Shown: in pieces, positions 15,059 to 22,605 of the stretch
How positions within the stretch are numbered: the stretch's first letter is position 1
How the letters are laid out: each line of letters begins with the position of its first letter
NCBI GenBank assembly: GCA_021828345.1
Contig: JAJZJI010000012.1
Coordinates: 1-23,482, forward strand
Direction: 5' to 3'
From: Microcaldota archaeon
Lineage (GTDB): Archaea; Micrarchaeota; Micrarchaeia; Micrarchaeales; Micrarchaeaceae
DNA length: 23,482 nt
Translations under genes and position numbers: made by a program
The notes under the pieces: generated by a model
The model's database searches: none
Seen by the model: the letters and a program-made list of their open reading frames with translations, nothing else
Told to the model about the DNA's origin: nothing

Positions 15059-15082
15059 ATGTATGTAAATATTTACATACAT
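15059..15082. promoter_or_regulatory. Perfect 24-bp palindrome, candidate operator of the ribonucleotide reductase gene
   Basis: Half-site ATGTATGTAAAT is followed directly by its exact reverse complement, with no spacer. It ends 18 bases before the TATA box at 15101-15110, where an activator or repressor dimer would bind. It is not followed by a T-run, so it does not look like a terminator. Confidence 0.65.
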
Positions 15083-15100
15083 CTAAAAAAGTAATGGCAC

Positions 15101-15110
15101 TATTTATAAA
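15101..15110 (+). promoter_or_regulatory. TATA box of the ribonucleotide reductase gene
   Basis: TATTTATAAA; the transcript start would be near 15131, leaving a leader of about 24 nt with a strong ribosome-binding site (GGGGGT at 15146-15151) before ATG 15155. This gene thus uses a leadered mRNA, unlike several leaderless neighbours. Confidence 0.6.
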
Positions 15111-15154
15111 CTTATTTTTCAATCAATAGTCTGGAGTTATATAAAGGGGGTAAT

Positions 15155-17425
15155 ATGGCGATACAGTTTGTAATAAAAAGAAATGGATCTAGAGTTGGTT
15201 TTGATAAGACCAAGATATCATCTGCTGTGCAGCGCTCGTTTTCTGGAGTATATCCTATGCAAGATGAGGAGAAGCACATAAATATAGCATTATCTGTCGC
15301 AGATGCGATTATCTCACAGCTTAATAGTATGGATAAGAATGAGATAACAGTAGAGGAAATACAGGATATGGTCGAGAAAGTACTAATGGAAAAAGATCCT
15401 AATGTTGCAAAGGCATATATTCTATATAGAAATAAACATTCAGAATTACGATTATTAAAAAAGTCTATGGGTATACCAAGTGATGATCTTAAAATGCCCA
15501 TTAATTCATTAATAGTGCTCTCTGCAAGATATCTATTAAAGAATGAAAAGAAGGAGATAGTGGAAACGCCAAAACAATTATTTAATAGGGTATCAAATGC
15601 AGTTGCCTCAGCCGAATTAAATTATAATAAGAGTAAAGAGGAGATGGAAAAGATAGCTAGCAGTTTTTATGACGCAATGGTTTCATTTAAATTTATGCCA
15701 AATTCTCCAACACTAATGAATGCTGGTACAGCATTGGGTCAACTCAGCGCCTGTTTTGTGCTTCCTGTGGGGGACTCGATGGAAGAGATATTTGATGCGG
15801 TCAAATATACTGCAATGATACATAAAAGCGGAGGTGGTACTGGATTTTCTTTCTCAAGATTAAGACCTGCAAATGATATAGTGCGCGGCACAAGCGGCGT
15901 TTCATCAGGACCTATATCATTTATGAAAATATTTGATGCTGCAACCGAGCAGATAAAACAAGGAGGTAAACGCAGAGGAGCTAATATGGGCATTTTACGT
16001 GTTGATCATCCAGATATACTTAATTTTATAATGGCAAAGGAATCTGAAGGTACTCTTCGCAATTTCAACATATCTGTTGGTATAACGGATAAGTTTATGA
16101 AAGCGCTTGAGAATAATGGCGAGTATGAACTTTTAAATCCAAGAGATAAGAGGTCTGTTGGAAGATTGAATGCAAAAGCCGTATGGAATCTTATAGTAAC
16201 GATGGCATGGAAGACAGGAGATCCTGGTATAATATTTCTTGATAGGATGAATGCCACATTCTCAAATCCTGTTCCTACATACGGACCTATAGAATCCGCA
16301 AATCCATGTGGCGAACAGCCATTATATCCATATGATTCATGCAATTTAGGTTCTATAAATCTTGCAAAGATGGTGGCAAGAGTGGATCATCATTATGAGG
16401 TAGATTGGGATGAGCTCAAAAAGACCGTACGCCTAGGTGTAAGATTTCTTGACGATGTAATAGATGCTAATAAATATCCAATAAAGCAGATAGAGGATGT
16501 ATCCCGTTCTATACGCCGAATAGGTCTTGGCGTTATGGGTTGGGCGGATATGCTAATAAAGTTGGGTATTCGTTATGATAGTAATGAGGCTATTATGCTT
16601 GCTGAAAAGATAATGGCATTCATATCAGAAAATGGCCGTCGCATGAGTGAGGAGCTTGCGGAAGAGCGCGGACCATTCCCTGAATTTAAGAATAGTATTT
16701 GGTATAAACTTGGCAATAAACCACTAAGAAATTCAACAGTGACAACAATAGCTCCTACTGGTACTATTAGCATAATAAGTGGTGGCGCATCGCAGGGTAT
16801 AGAGCCTATGTTCTCTGTAGTTTATATGCGAAATGTTAAGGATAGTTTAGGTTCAAATCTAATAGAGATAAATAATGAATTTGAGCGCTATTCACTCGAG
16901 TATAACTTCTATTCGGAGGAACTTATGAAAAAGCTTGCTGGAATGACATCAATACAGGAGGTCGAGGAGATACCAGAAAAAGTGAGGGCGCTCTTTGTAA
17001 CAGCACATGATATAAGTTCAGAATGGCATGTACGTATGCAGGCTGCATTCCAAAAATATACGGATAATGCTGTTTCTAAAACAATAAACTTCCCAAATCA
17101 TGCAACACCGCAAGATATTGAGAATGCGTATAGGCTCTCATATAAACTTGGCTGTAAGGGCATAACTGTGTATAGAGATGGAAGCAAGTTTGTACAGGTT
17201 TTGCAAGCAGTAGACAAGGATAGAAAGCAAAGCTCATTAATTGAATCTAAAAGGCAACATGAAAATAAGTCCGCCGAGGTATCAATGTCTACTATAAAGG
17301 AGGGTGCGCCAAGTTATGTTTTTGCTCCAACAAAGGAAAAGGATTGTGAGCAGTGCGGTTCAAAGATGGTTGCATCAGAGGGATGTTTTACATGTCCAAA
17401 ATGTGGATTTAGTGAATGCAGCTAG
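15155..17425 (+). CDS. nrdJ: Adenosylcobalamin-dependent (class II) ribonucleoside reductase
   Basis: 756 residues. Reduces ribonucleotides to deoxyribonucleotides for DNA synthesis, using a thiyl radical generated from adenosylcobalamin. Residues about 3-95 form an ATP-cone-like N-terminal regulatory domain (FVIKRNGSRVGFDKTKISSA). In the catalytic barrel, Cys200 (LSACFVLP) and Cys396 (SCNLGS) are the reducing pair, Cys385 in NPCGEQPLYPYDSCNLGS is the radical cysteine, and Asn383 and Glu387 complete the site; spacing 200/385/396 agrees with the Thermotoga enzyme. APTGTISIISG is also present. The C-terminal end (from about 730) has CEQC and CFTCPKCGFSEC, the zinc-ribbon-like/redox tail. No small radical-bearing subunit is adjacent, which fits class II. 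The upstream palindrome suggests specific regulation. Confidence 0.97.
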   Translation: MAIQFVIKRNGSRVGFDKTKISSAVQRSFSGVYPMQDEEKHINIALSVADAIISQLNSMDKNEITVEEIQDMVEKVLMEKDPNVAKAYILYRNKHSELRLLKKSMGIPSDDLKMPINSLIVLSARYLLKNEKKEIVETPKQLFNRVSNAVASAELNYNKSKEEMEKIASSFYDAMVSFKFMPNSPTLMNAGTALGQLSACFVLPVGDSMEEIFDAVKYTAMIHKSGGGTGFSFSRLRPANDIVRGTSGVSSGPISFMKIFDAATEQIKQGGKRRGANMGILRVDHPDILNFIMAKESEGTLRNFNISVGITDKFMKALENNGEYELLNPRDKRSVGRLNAKAVWNLIVTMAWKTGDPGIIFLDRMNATFSNPVPTYGPIESANPCGEQPLYPYDSCNLGSINLAKMVARVDHHYEVDWDELKKTVRLGVRFLDDVIDANKYPIKQIEDVSRSIRRIGLGVMGWADMLIKLGIRYDSNEAIMLAEKIMAFISENGRRMSEELAEERGPFPEFKNSIWYKLGNKPLRNSTVTTIAPTGTISIISGGASQGIEPMFSVVYMRNVKDSLGSNLIEINNEFERYSLEYNFYSEELMKKLAGMTSIQEVEEIPEKVRALFVTAHDISSEWHVRMQAAFQKYTDNAVSKTINFPNHATPQDIENAYRLSYKLGCKGITVYRDGSKFVQVLQAVDKDRKQSSLIESKRQHENKSAEVSMSTIKEGAPSYVFAPTKEKDCEQCGSKMVASEGCFTCPKCGFSECS

Positions 17426-17433
17426 TCCTATTC

Positions 17434-17463
17434 TATTTTTTGCTTTTTTTATGTTTTTATTTT
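17434..17463 (+). terminator. Oligo-T intrinsic terminator of nrdJ
   Basis: Just after the nrdJ stop the coding strand has three T-runs (TATTTTTTG, CTTTTTTTA, GTTTTTATTTT). Archaeal RNA polymerase stops at such runs without a hairpin. The run also separates nrdJ from the convergent UbiA gene. Confidence 0.6.
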
Positions 17464-17468
17464 AATTA

Positions 17469-18335
17469 TCAAATAACGCTTACTAGAAGATATATTAAGA
17501 GCGCAATGCCCATTGCTGCAAGGCTTAGATTTCTGCTCTTATTAAATAGTTTTTGCGTTCTGAGTTTTTTTCTTAAATATATGATGCTAACATAAATAAG
17601 CATTATATCTATAATGCCGATTGAAATTATGTAAAATATATTATTATAAAAAGCGCCCTTTATGAAAAAAAGATATATGCTTAAAATAATAGCAATCAGA
17701 TGTAAAAGAGCGGAGATAATTGCGCTATAGTACACGCCAATGTATTTTGGCAGGCTTTTAACGCCCCTTTTTCTATCGCCTCTATAATCTCTAATAGTTC
17801 CATGTATCTCACGTGCAAGCCCACTTACAAAAACTGTTATTGATATTATTATTATAGGATAGCTTATTGTATAGGATGCAACATAGCTTCCATATATGAA
17901 TGGTATCATCATAGATAATCCAATATACATATTTCCAATTAGAAACATCTCCTTTAGTTTATAACTGTAAAGGAAGGCTAAAATTGCAAATACAAGTGCA
18001 ATTGCAAACGCGCCGCTACTTATAAAGAGGCTTGCAAATACTCCTATAATAAATGATGCAATTGCAATATAAAAGGCGCTTTTTAGAGATATGCTTCCAT
18101 TTACAAGCGGTCTGGTTGTTTTTTTATTTAGTCTGTCCACTTCAATGTCAAAATAATCATTTATCGCAAATGACCCCATGCTTATGAATATGGGGGTTAT
18201 AAAACTTAAAATTAAAATAAAATATGAAGGCAATGTTCTACTAGATATCAGCTCTGATGCAAGCACAGCTATTATAAGCATTATACTATGCTCTATTCTT
18301 GTTAATTTTAATATGGCCTTAATTCTTGAAAACAT
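17469..18335 (-). CDS. UbiA prenyltransferase, probable digeranylgeranylglyceryl phosphate (DGGGP) synthase
   Basis: 288 residues with about eight hydrophobic helices. It should add the second geranylgeranyl chain to geranylgeranylglyceryl phosphate in the membrane, the step after GGGP synthase in archaeal lipid synthesis. The first Asp motif is NDYFDIEVD (59-67) followed by NKKTTRPL; the second is RDYRGDRKRGVKSLP (182-196), both typical of the archaeal UbiA/DGGGP group. Other UbiA members (heme O or quinone prenyltransferases) are less likely given the DYRGD-KRGV-SLP form and the lipid genes nearby. I chose ATG 18335: a 25-residue upstream extension to 18410 would overlap the divergent pilin gene and looks like chance. 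A TATA box centred 25 bases upstream predicts a leaderless mRNA. Confidence 0.88.
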   Translation of the reverse strand: MFSRIKAILKLTRIEHSIMLIIAVLASELISSRTLPSYFILILSFITPIFISMGSFAINDYFDIEVDRLNKKTTRPLVNGSISLKSAFYIAIASFIIGVFASLFISSGAFAIALVFAILAFLYSYKLKEMFLIGNMYIGLSMMIPFIYGSYVASYTISYPIIIISITVFVSGLAREIHGTIRDYRGDRKRGVKSLPKYIGVYYSAIISALLHLIAIILSIYLFFIKGAFYNNIFYIISIGIIDIMLIYVSIIYLRKKLRTQKLFNKSRNLSLAAMGIALLIYLLVSVI

Positions 18336-18354
18336 ATAAATTCTTTCTATGTTG

Positions 18355-18366
18355 ATTTTAAATAAC
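18355..18366. promoter_or_regulatory. Shared bidirectional TATA element
   Basis: GATTTTAAATAA (plus) and its complement TTATTTAAAATC (minus) contain the palindromic core TTTAAA. Its centre (about 18360) is 25 bases from the UbiA ATG (18335) and 27 from the pilin ATG (18387), so one element can drive two leaderless transcripts in opposite directions. Confidence 0.55.
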
Positions 18367-18386
18367 CTATCGTTTCTGGTGCAAGA

Positions 18387-19169
18387 ATGTATAAAGCAAA
18401 AAGACTCCAATCGGCAATAGAGCTAATATCTGTATACTCCTGGGCATTTATAATACTTGGAATATTCGTTGCAGCCGTTCTTGTAATAACCTCAAATCCG
18501 CCTCAAAATTATGTTTCCTCCAGCTGCTTTATAACCCCATCTTTTAATTGTCAGGGTACAATATTAACTACGTATTCAAGAACAAGCCCTATAACATATA
18601 TGATATTGTTCAATAATGGGTTAGGTTCCCCAATATATTTTGCCCAGAATGCAATAAATTTAACAACAACTAATATTGGATATATTGGAACTCAATATAC
18701 AAATGGCACATGCTCACCAAGACTTGCATCTGTCGGTGCAAGAGTCTTATGTACTGTAGATATTTCAGGAACTCAGGTACCGCCACTTGGTTCTATGACC
18801 TCTATGCGATTTTTAATAACCTACGCGATATGTAATGCAAATAGCATTTCAAAATGCCCGAACGAGCAGTATCAAACTACAGGTAACTCATACCAAGAAT
18901 TATCCGATTCTACTGCAAATTTTGAGAACATAACACTCTATACAAGTCCTGGAAGCGGCTTAATTTATATGAATGGCATTGCATATGTGAATAATACAAC
19001 TATTGAAGTTTCAAGCGGCAATTATATAATATACGCAAGCCCCCCCACTAGCTATACATTTAATTCATGGAACCCATTTGGTCTTATTGGCGTTTCATCA
19101 GGTGCCTCTCAAAATACCACGCTTGTTGTAAATGGGTATGGAAGTATAACGGCAAATTTTATAAAATAA
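18387..19169 (+). CDS. Pilin/archaellin-like surface protein with class III signal peptide and InlB-B-like C-terminus
   Basis: 260 residues. The N-terminus, KAKRLQSAIELISVYSWAF then IILGIFVAAVLVI, is a class III signal: basic residues, a predicted peptidase site before Gln8, Glu12 at position +5, and a long hydrophobic helix. Such proteins are cut by a prepilin peptidase and assembled or held at the cell surface; similar QSAxEY-type starts are common in Micrarchaeota and related archaea. The body is Ser/Thr/Asn-rich with cysteines at about 47, 55, 109, 118, 148 and 156 that could form external disulfides, and several N-glycosylation sequons. The last 45 residues (YASPPTSYTFNSWNPFG to GSITANFIK) match the pattern of the divergent InlB B-repeat. 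It is probably an adhesive minor pilin; archaellin is less likely because no archaellum genes are nearby. Confidence 0.85.
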   Translation: MYKAKRLQSAIELISVYSWAFIILGIFVAAVLVITSNPPQNYVSSSCFITPSFNCQGTILTTYSRTSPITYMILFNNGLGSPIYFAQNAINLTTTNIGYIGTQYTNGTCSPRLASVGARVLCTVDISGTQVPPLGSMTSMRFLITYAICNANSISKCPNEQYQTTGNSYQELSDSTANFENITLYTSPGSGLIYMNGIAYVNNTTIEVSSGNYIIYASPPTSYTFNSWNPFGLIGVSSGASQNTTLVVNGYGSITANFIK

Positions 19170-19262
19170 GAATATTAAAATTTAAATTACAAATTAATTC
19201 CATGTAATAGTTTAAAGACACAATCAGTAAAAAGCATCTAATTAATTTGATAGGTGGATATT

Positions 19263-21047
19263 CTAAGAATTATTTCTTCTAACAACTCTATCATACTTTC
19301 TTTTTGTTGCGCTAAGAACAAGCCCTACCAGATCATTAGGGTTATCTATATTTACTACCATACCTCCGCTTTCTTCTATTTTGTTTGCAAAATTATCTCT
19401 TGAAGCTATTTGCAATAAAATAAACTCATTGCCCTCAGTTATTATCTCATTACAGGACTTAAGTGCTTCATCACTATTCATTATCTCACCGTCACTTATC
19501 ATAACAGCCATAAATTTATCTCTTTTGGTTTTTAATGTTTCATCTAATATTTTTGGGTCTAATACCGTTCCATTACCTTCATAGCCCTCAAAAAGGTTTC
19601 TTTTTATACTACTCAATTCGTAGTAACTGCGCCATCCAGACCATGTAGTATTATCACTAAATTGTATTAATCCATAATTAAGGAAAGATGCTTTTTTTAC
19701 TTTTTCCAAATAATCTATCATCGAATAAAAACTCTGTAGAGATAAATCATATTTGCTATTATCAAATGGCTCTCCAGACCACCCCATGCTACGAGATGTA
19801 TCTACAATAAATAGTATGTCTTGCATGTTGCCCACAAGTGTATTGCACTCAAAATTCATATTAAATGGCAAAGGTTTTTGATTAAGTAGCAACTGATTTC
19901 CAACTATTATTGTACGTGGCCAATATATAGAGGATAGACTATTTTTATTCGCTTCACTAGCGCCCATTTTAAATACAGTTAATGATTGTCTTTCTTCAGA
20001 TTTTCCTTCCGGTTCTATTACTATAGTTCTAGCCTTTTTTTTATATTGTTCGTCATAACTCTCAAATTTTTTAATATACTTTAATCCCGATCCTTTTCCA
20101 ATACCTGTCTCTATTACCTTTTTTCTATAATCTTTGCTTTCTACAAATTCTTTTATTGGCCCTGACAGTGGACATATATCTTCTAAATCCTCATCATCTA
20201 CACTATTTAATAATGGAGCTAATAATTTTGCAACACCATACGCCATAGGTGCCCATTCACTTTCCTCCTTAAATCTTGATAATAACTCATTCATGTTTTT
20301 ATCGTCTATTTTTTTTGAATAAATTTCATTTGTCTGCTTAAATGAAGATAGTATGGAAAGAAGGTTTACAACATAATCTTTTACTTTGTCATAACTAACT
20401 GATTCTACCTCAACAATCTGTCTTTCATTTTTGGTATTTCCAAAAATCTTTGCTTGAACATCACAAAAAATTTCAAATATTATCTGAGAATCAGAAGAAT
20501 TTTTACTGCTAAAAAATGTATTAGCTTTTTTAGATATAACGTCTAATCTATGTCCATACGCTAAAAAGAATCCCTCTGTATAATCCTTATTAGTACTTGC
20601 GATGCTATTTATTATTATATCTGAAAAGAAGTTTGCTACATAAGGTGTTATCGCAGGTATATTTACCTTTTTTAAACCGCCGTCCTCCAAACCTTTGCTT
20701 ACTGAATCCATGATCATTTCAAGGTAGACAATATCTCCAGGACAAATTCTCCAATGATTCATTTCATGTTCTAATACCATCTCTATAGTTTTTTTAATTG
20801 GATTATCAAAATAGAAACCTTTTTTAGAATTCTGATTGTTTACTTTTTCTTCAAACCTATTGTCAAATTCAACTGTAATAATCCATTTAAGCATATTAAT
20901 GTTAGCATCCATTAAATCTTTATCTAGGTCTTTTCTTACTATATTTGATTGATATAAAATATCCCAATTTTTTTTTAATAAAAATTCCCTAGTTATTAAT
21001 TCTGTACTTATCGATTCGGTACCTATAACTTTATTTTTAAAAAACAT
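19263..21047 (-). CDS. Protein with N-terminal HExxH metallopeptidase-like region and C-terminal VWA domain
   Basis: 594 residues, no signal peptide or membrane helix. HEMNH (94-98) in TIEMVLEHEMNHWRICPGD is a zinc-peptidase type motif. The C-terminal domain from about 408 is a von Willebrand A fold with a complete metal site: DTSRS (416-420), Thr494 in GNGTVLD and Asp519 in MISDGE. The order HExxH then VWA recalls the predicted metal-dependent peptidases of the DUF2201/CoxE-like group, which usually work with a MoxR AAA ATPase; none is adjacent here. The middle (110-400) is helical and unassigned. Whether the HExxH site is catalytic is unknown, since I cannot name the third zinc ligand. It lies 191 bases after the ankyrin array on the same strand, with its own TATA box. 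Confidence 0.82.
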   Translation of the reverse strand: MFFKNKVIGTESISTELITREFLLKKNWDILYQSNIVRKDLDKDLMDANINMLKWIITVEFDNRFEEKVNNQNSKKGFYFDNPIKKTIEMVLEHEMNHWRICPGDIVYLEMIMDSVSKGLEDGGLKKVNIPAITPYVANFFSDIIINSIASTNKDYTEGFFLAYGHRLDVISKKANTFFSSKNSSDSQIIFEIFCDVQAKIFGNTKNERQIVEVESVSYDKVKDYVVNLLSILSSFKQTNEIYSKKIDDKNMNELLSRFKEESEWAPMAYGVAKLLAPLLNSVDDEDLEDICPLSGPIKEFVESKDYRKKVIETGIGKGSGLKYIKKFESYDEQYKKKARTIVIEPEGKSEERQSLTVFKMGASEANKNSLSSIYWPRTIIVGNQLLLNQKPLPFNMNFECNTLVGNMQDILFIVDTSRSMGWSGEPFDNSKYDLSLQSFYSMIDYLEKVKKASFLNYGLIQFSDNTTWSGWRSYYELSSIKRNLFEGYEGNGTVLDPKILDETLKTKRDKFMAVMISDGEIMNSDEALKSCNEIITEGNEFILLQIASRDNFANKIEESGGMVVNIDNPNDLVGLVLSATKRKYDRVVRRNNS

Positions 21048-21065
21048 TTTACTACACTCTTAATT

Positions 21066-21077
21066 AAATTTATAAAA
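21066..21077 (-). promoter_or_regulatory. TATA box of the HExxH-VWA gene
   Basis: The minus strand reads TTTTATAAATTT, centred 25 bases before the ATG at 21047, which predicts an almost leaderless mRNA. The rest of the 21048-21238 gap is very AT-rich with no other feature that I can support. Confidence 0.5.
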
Positions 21078-21238
21078 TTGCTTATACTACAAATTGTAAT
21101 CAATACGCTATTTATCTCAAAATTATGGTTTTCTATAGTATTCTTTGTTATGTTCTTAATATAATTACTTTATGTATCCATCAATAAATTGTCGTTTAGT
21201 TCTTTTATTTTAATTTTATTTTAGTTGATTTTATATAA

Positions 21239-21850
21239 TTAATCCTTTCTGCTAAGCCTCTTTGCGCTCTCATCCGCCCTTCTTACAAGCTCATCTATAT
21301 CCATGTTCAAAATGTCAATATCCTTGTTGTAAATTCTATCATATGTTTTTTTAGCATTTTCAATCAATTCCACAATCTGATAATGTTTATTTTCTGTTGC
21401 AATTTCCTGCGCCGTCCATCCATCATCACCTTTCGCATCCACATCCGCCCCATTCTCAATCAACATCTTCGCAACATTAATATGTCCATTCATAGCAGCA
21501 TCATGCAACGCCGTCCTCCCCCATTTATCTTTTGCATCCACATCTGCGCCCTTCTCAATCAACATTTTTGCAATTTCAACACTCCCATTCCAAGCAGCAA
21601 TATGCAGCGCCGTATATCTCTCATTATCTTTCACATCTGCGCCCTTCTCAATCAAAATCTTCACAATTTCTACATGTCCTTCTCTAGTAGCAAGATGCAG
21701 CACCGTTTTCCCTAATTCATCCTTCGCATTAACATCCGCCCCATTCTCGATCAAAACCCTCACACTAAGAATATCACCATCCCTCGCAGCACTTATCAAT
21801 TTATCATCTAGTCCTTTCTGCATCGGTGTTAACTTTGTTACATTTGCCAT
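21239..21850 (-). CDS. Ankyrin-repeat protein A (last gene of the tandem array)
   Basis: 203 residues from ATG 21850 (MANVTKLTPMQKGLDDKL). Four full 31-33-residue ankyrin repeats and a short capping one follow, with the usual TALHxAA, then a helix pair and LIExGADVxAK; the second repeat is two residues short at its end. A linker leads to a tail, DIDILNMDIDELVRRADES then AKRLSRKD, that is almost the same in all four array members. Ankyrin repeats bind other proteins; no enzyme domain or signal peptide is present, so partners are unknown. The start lies four bases after the stop of protein B with a GAGTGAT element before it, so translation of the array is probably coupled. An in-frame extension to 21889 overlaps gene B and was not used. 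Confidence 0.88.
   Translation of the reverse strand: MANVTKLTPMQKGLDDKLISAARDGDILSVRVLIENGADVNAKDELGKTVLHLATREGHVEIVKILIEKGADVKDNERYTALHIAAWNGSVEIAKMLIEKGADVDAKDKWGRTALHDAAMNGHINVAKMLIENGADVDAKGDDGWTAQEIATENKHYQIVELIENAKKTYDRIYNKDIDILNMDIDELVRRADESAKRLSRKD
21751..21850 (-). repeat. 100-bp near-identical repeat, copy 1 (5' end of ankyrin gene A)
   Basis: Differs from 22502-22601 at one base (C versus T at 21813/22564). It covers the start codon, the MANVTKLTPMQK leader and most of the first repeat. Confidence 0.85.
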
Positions 21851-21854
21851 AATA

Positions 21855-22601
21855 TCACTCTTTTCTACAAAGTCTCTTCGCACTCTCATCCGCTCTTCTT
21901 ACAAGCTCATCCATATCCATGTTCAAAATATCAATATCACTACGTTTGGCAATTCTAACCTCTTTTTCAGAATCTTTATTTTCCACTACTATTTTTTTAG
22001 CATTTTTAATTAGTTCTACAATTTGATAATGTTTATTTTTTGTTGCAAGTTCTTGCGTCGTTTTTCCACCACTATCCTTCGCATCCACATTTGCCCCATT
22101 CTCAATCAAAATTTTTACAATGTCAACATTTCCTTCCCAAGTAGCCAAATGCAGCGCCGTCCTCCCCCATTTATCTTCTGCATCCACATCTGCGCCTTTC
22201 TCAATCAACATCTTCACAAAGTCAACATTTTCATTCTGAGCAGCTTCATGCAGCGTCGTTTTCCCTAATTCATCCCGCGCATCCACATCTGCGCCCTTCT
22301 CAATCAACATCTTCGCAATTTCAACACTCCCATTCCGAGCAGCAATATGCAGCGCCGTCCTCCCTAACCAATTTTTTGCATCCACATCTGCGCCTTTCTC
22401 AATCAACATCTTCACAATGTCAACATTTCCTTTCAAAGCAGCGTCATGCAGCATCGTTTTCCCTAATTCATTCTTCGCATTCACATCTGCGCCCTTCTCA
22501 ATCAAAACCCTCACACTAAGAATATCACCATCCCTCGCAGCACTTATCAATTTATCATCTAGTTCTTTCTGCATCGGTGTTAACTTTGTTACATTTGCCA
22601 T
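21855..22601 (-). CDS. Ankyrin-repeat protein B (tandem array)
   Basis: 248 residues from ATG 22601, the longest complete member: five full ankyrin repeats (one more than A or C) plus the capping TTQELATKNKHYQIVELIKN. The N-terminal MANVTKLTPMQKELDDKLI is shared with A and closely matched by C, and the tail DIDILNMDMDELVRRADES, AKRLCRKE is shared with all. Between the repeats and the tail it has a longer charged linker (KKIVVENKDSEKEVRIAKR). Soluble and probably a protein-binding scaffold; the partner is unknown. It starts four bases after the stop of protein C and ends four bases before the start of A. The extra repeat suggests gain or loss of units by recombination between the near-identical DNA repeats. 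Confidence 0.88.
   Translation of the reverse strand: MANVTKLTPMQKELDDKLISAARDGDILSVRVLIEKGADVNAKNELGKTMLHDAALKGNVDIVKMLIEKGADVDAKNWLGRTALHIAARNGSVEIAKMLIEKGADVDARDELGKTTLHEAAQNENVDFVKMLIEKGADVDAEDKWGRTALHLATWEGNVDIVKILIENGANVDAKDSGGKTTQELATKNKHYQIVELIKNAKKIVVENKDSEKEVRIAKRSDIDILNMDMDELVRRADESAKRLCRKE
22502..22601 (-). repeat. 100-bp near-identical repeat, copy 2 (5' end of ankyrin gene B)
   Basis: Partner of 21751-21850, 751 bases apart, one mismatch. Confidence 0.85.
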
Positions 22602-22605
22602 ACTC

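Noticed and set aside
15059..15082. The palindrome as a transcription terminator for the 140-aa gene
   Set aside because: It is not followed by a T-run and archaeal terminators do not need a hairpin; its place just upstream of the nrdJ TATA box suits an operator better.
18336..18410. 25-residue N-terminal extension of the UbiA protein
   Set aside because: It would overlap the divergent pilin gene and shift the start away from a well-placed TATA box; UbiA proteins normally begin close to the first helix.
21851..21889. Upstream extensions of the ankyrin reading frames (also at 22602-22640 and 23218-23256)
   Set aside because: They read the tail of the preceding gene in another frame; the conserved MAxVTKLTPMQK start after a GAGTGA element is shared by all complete members.
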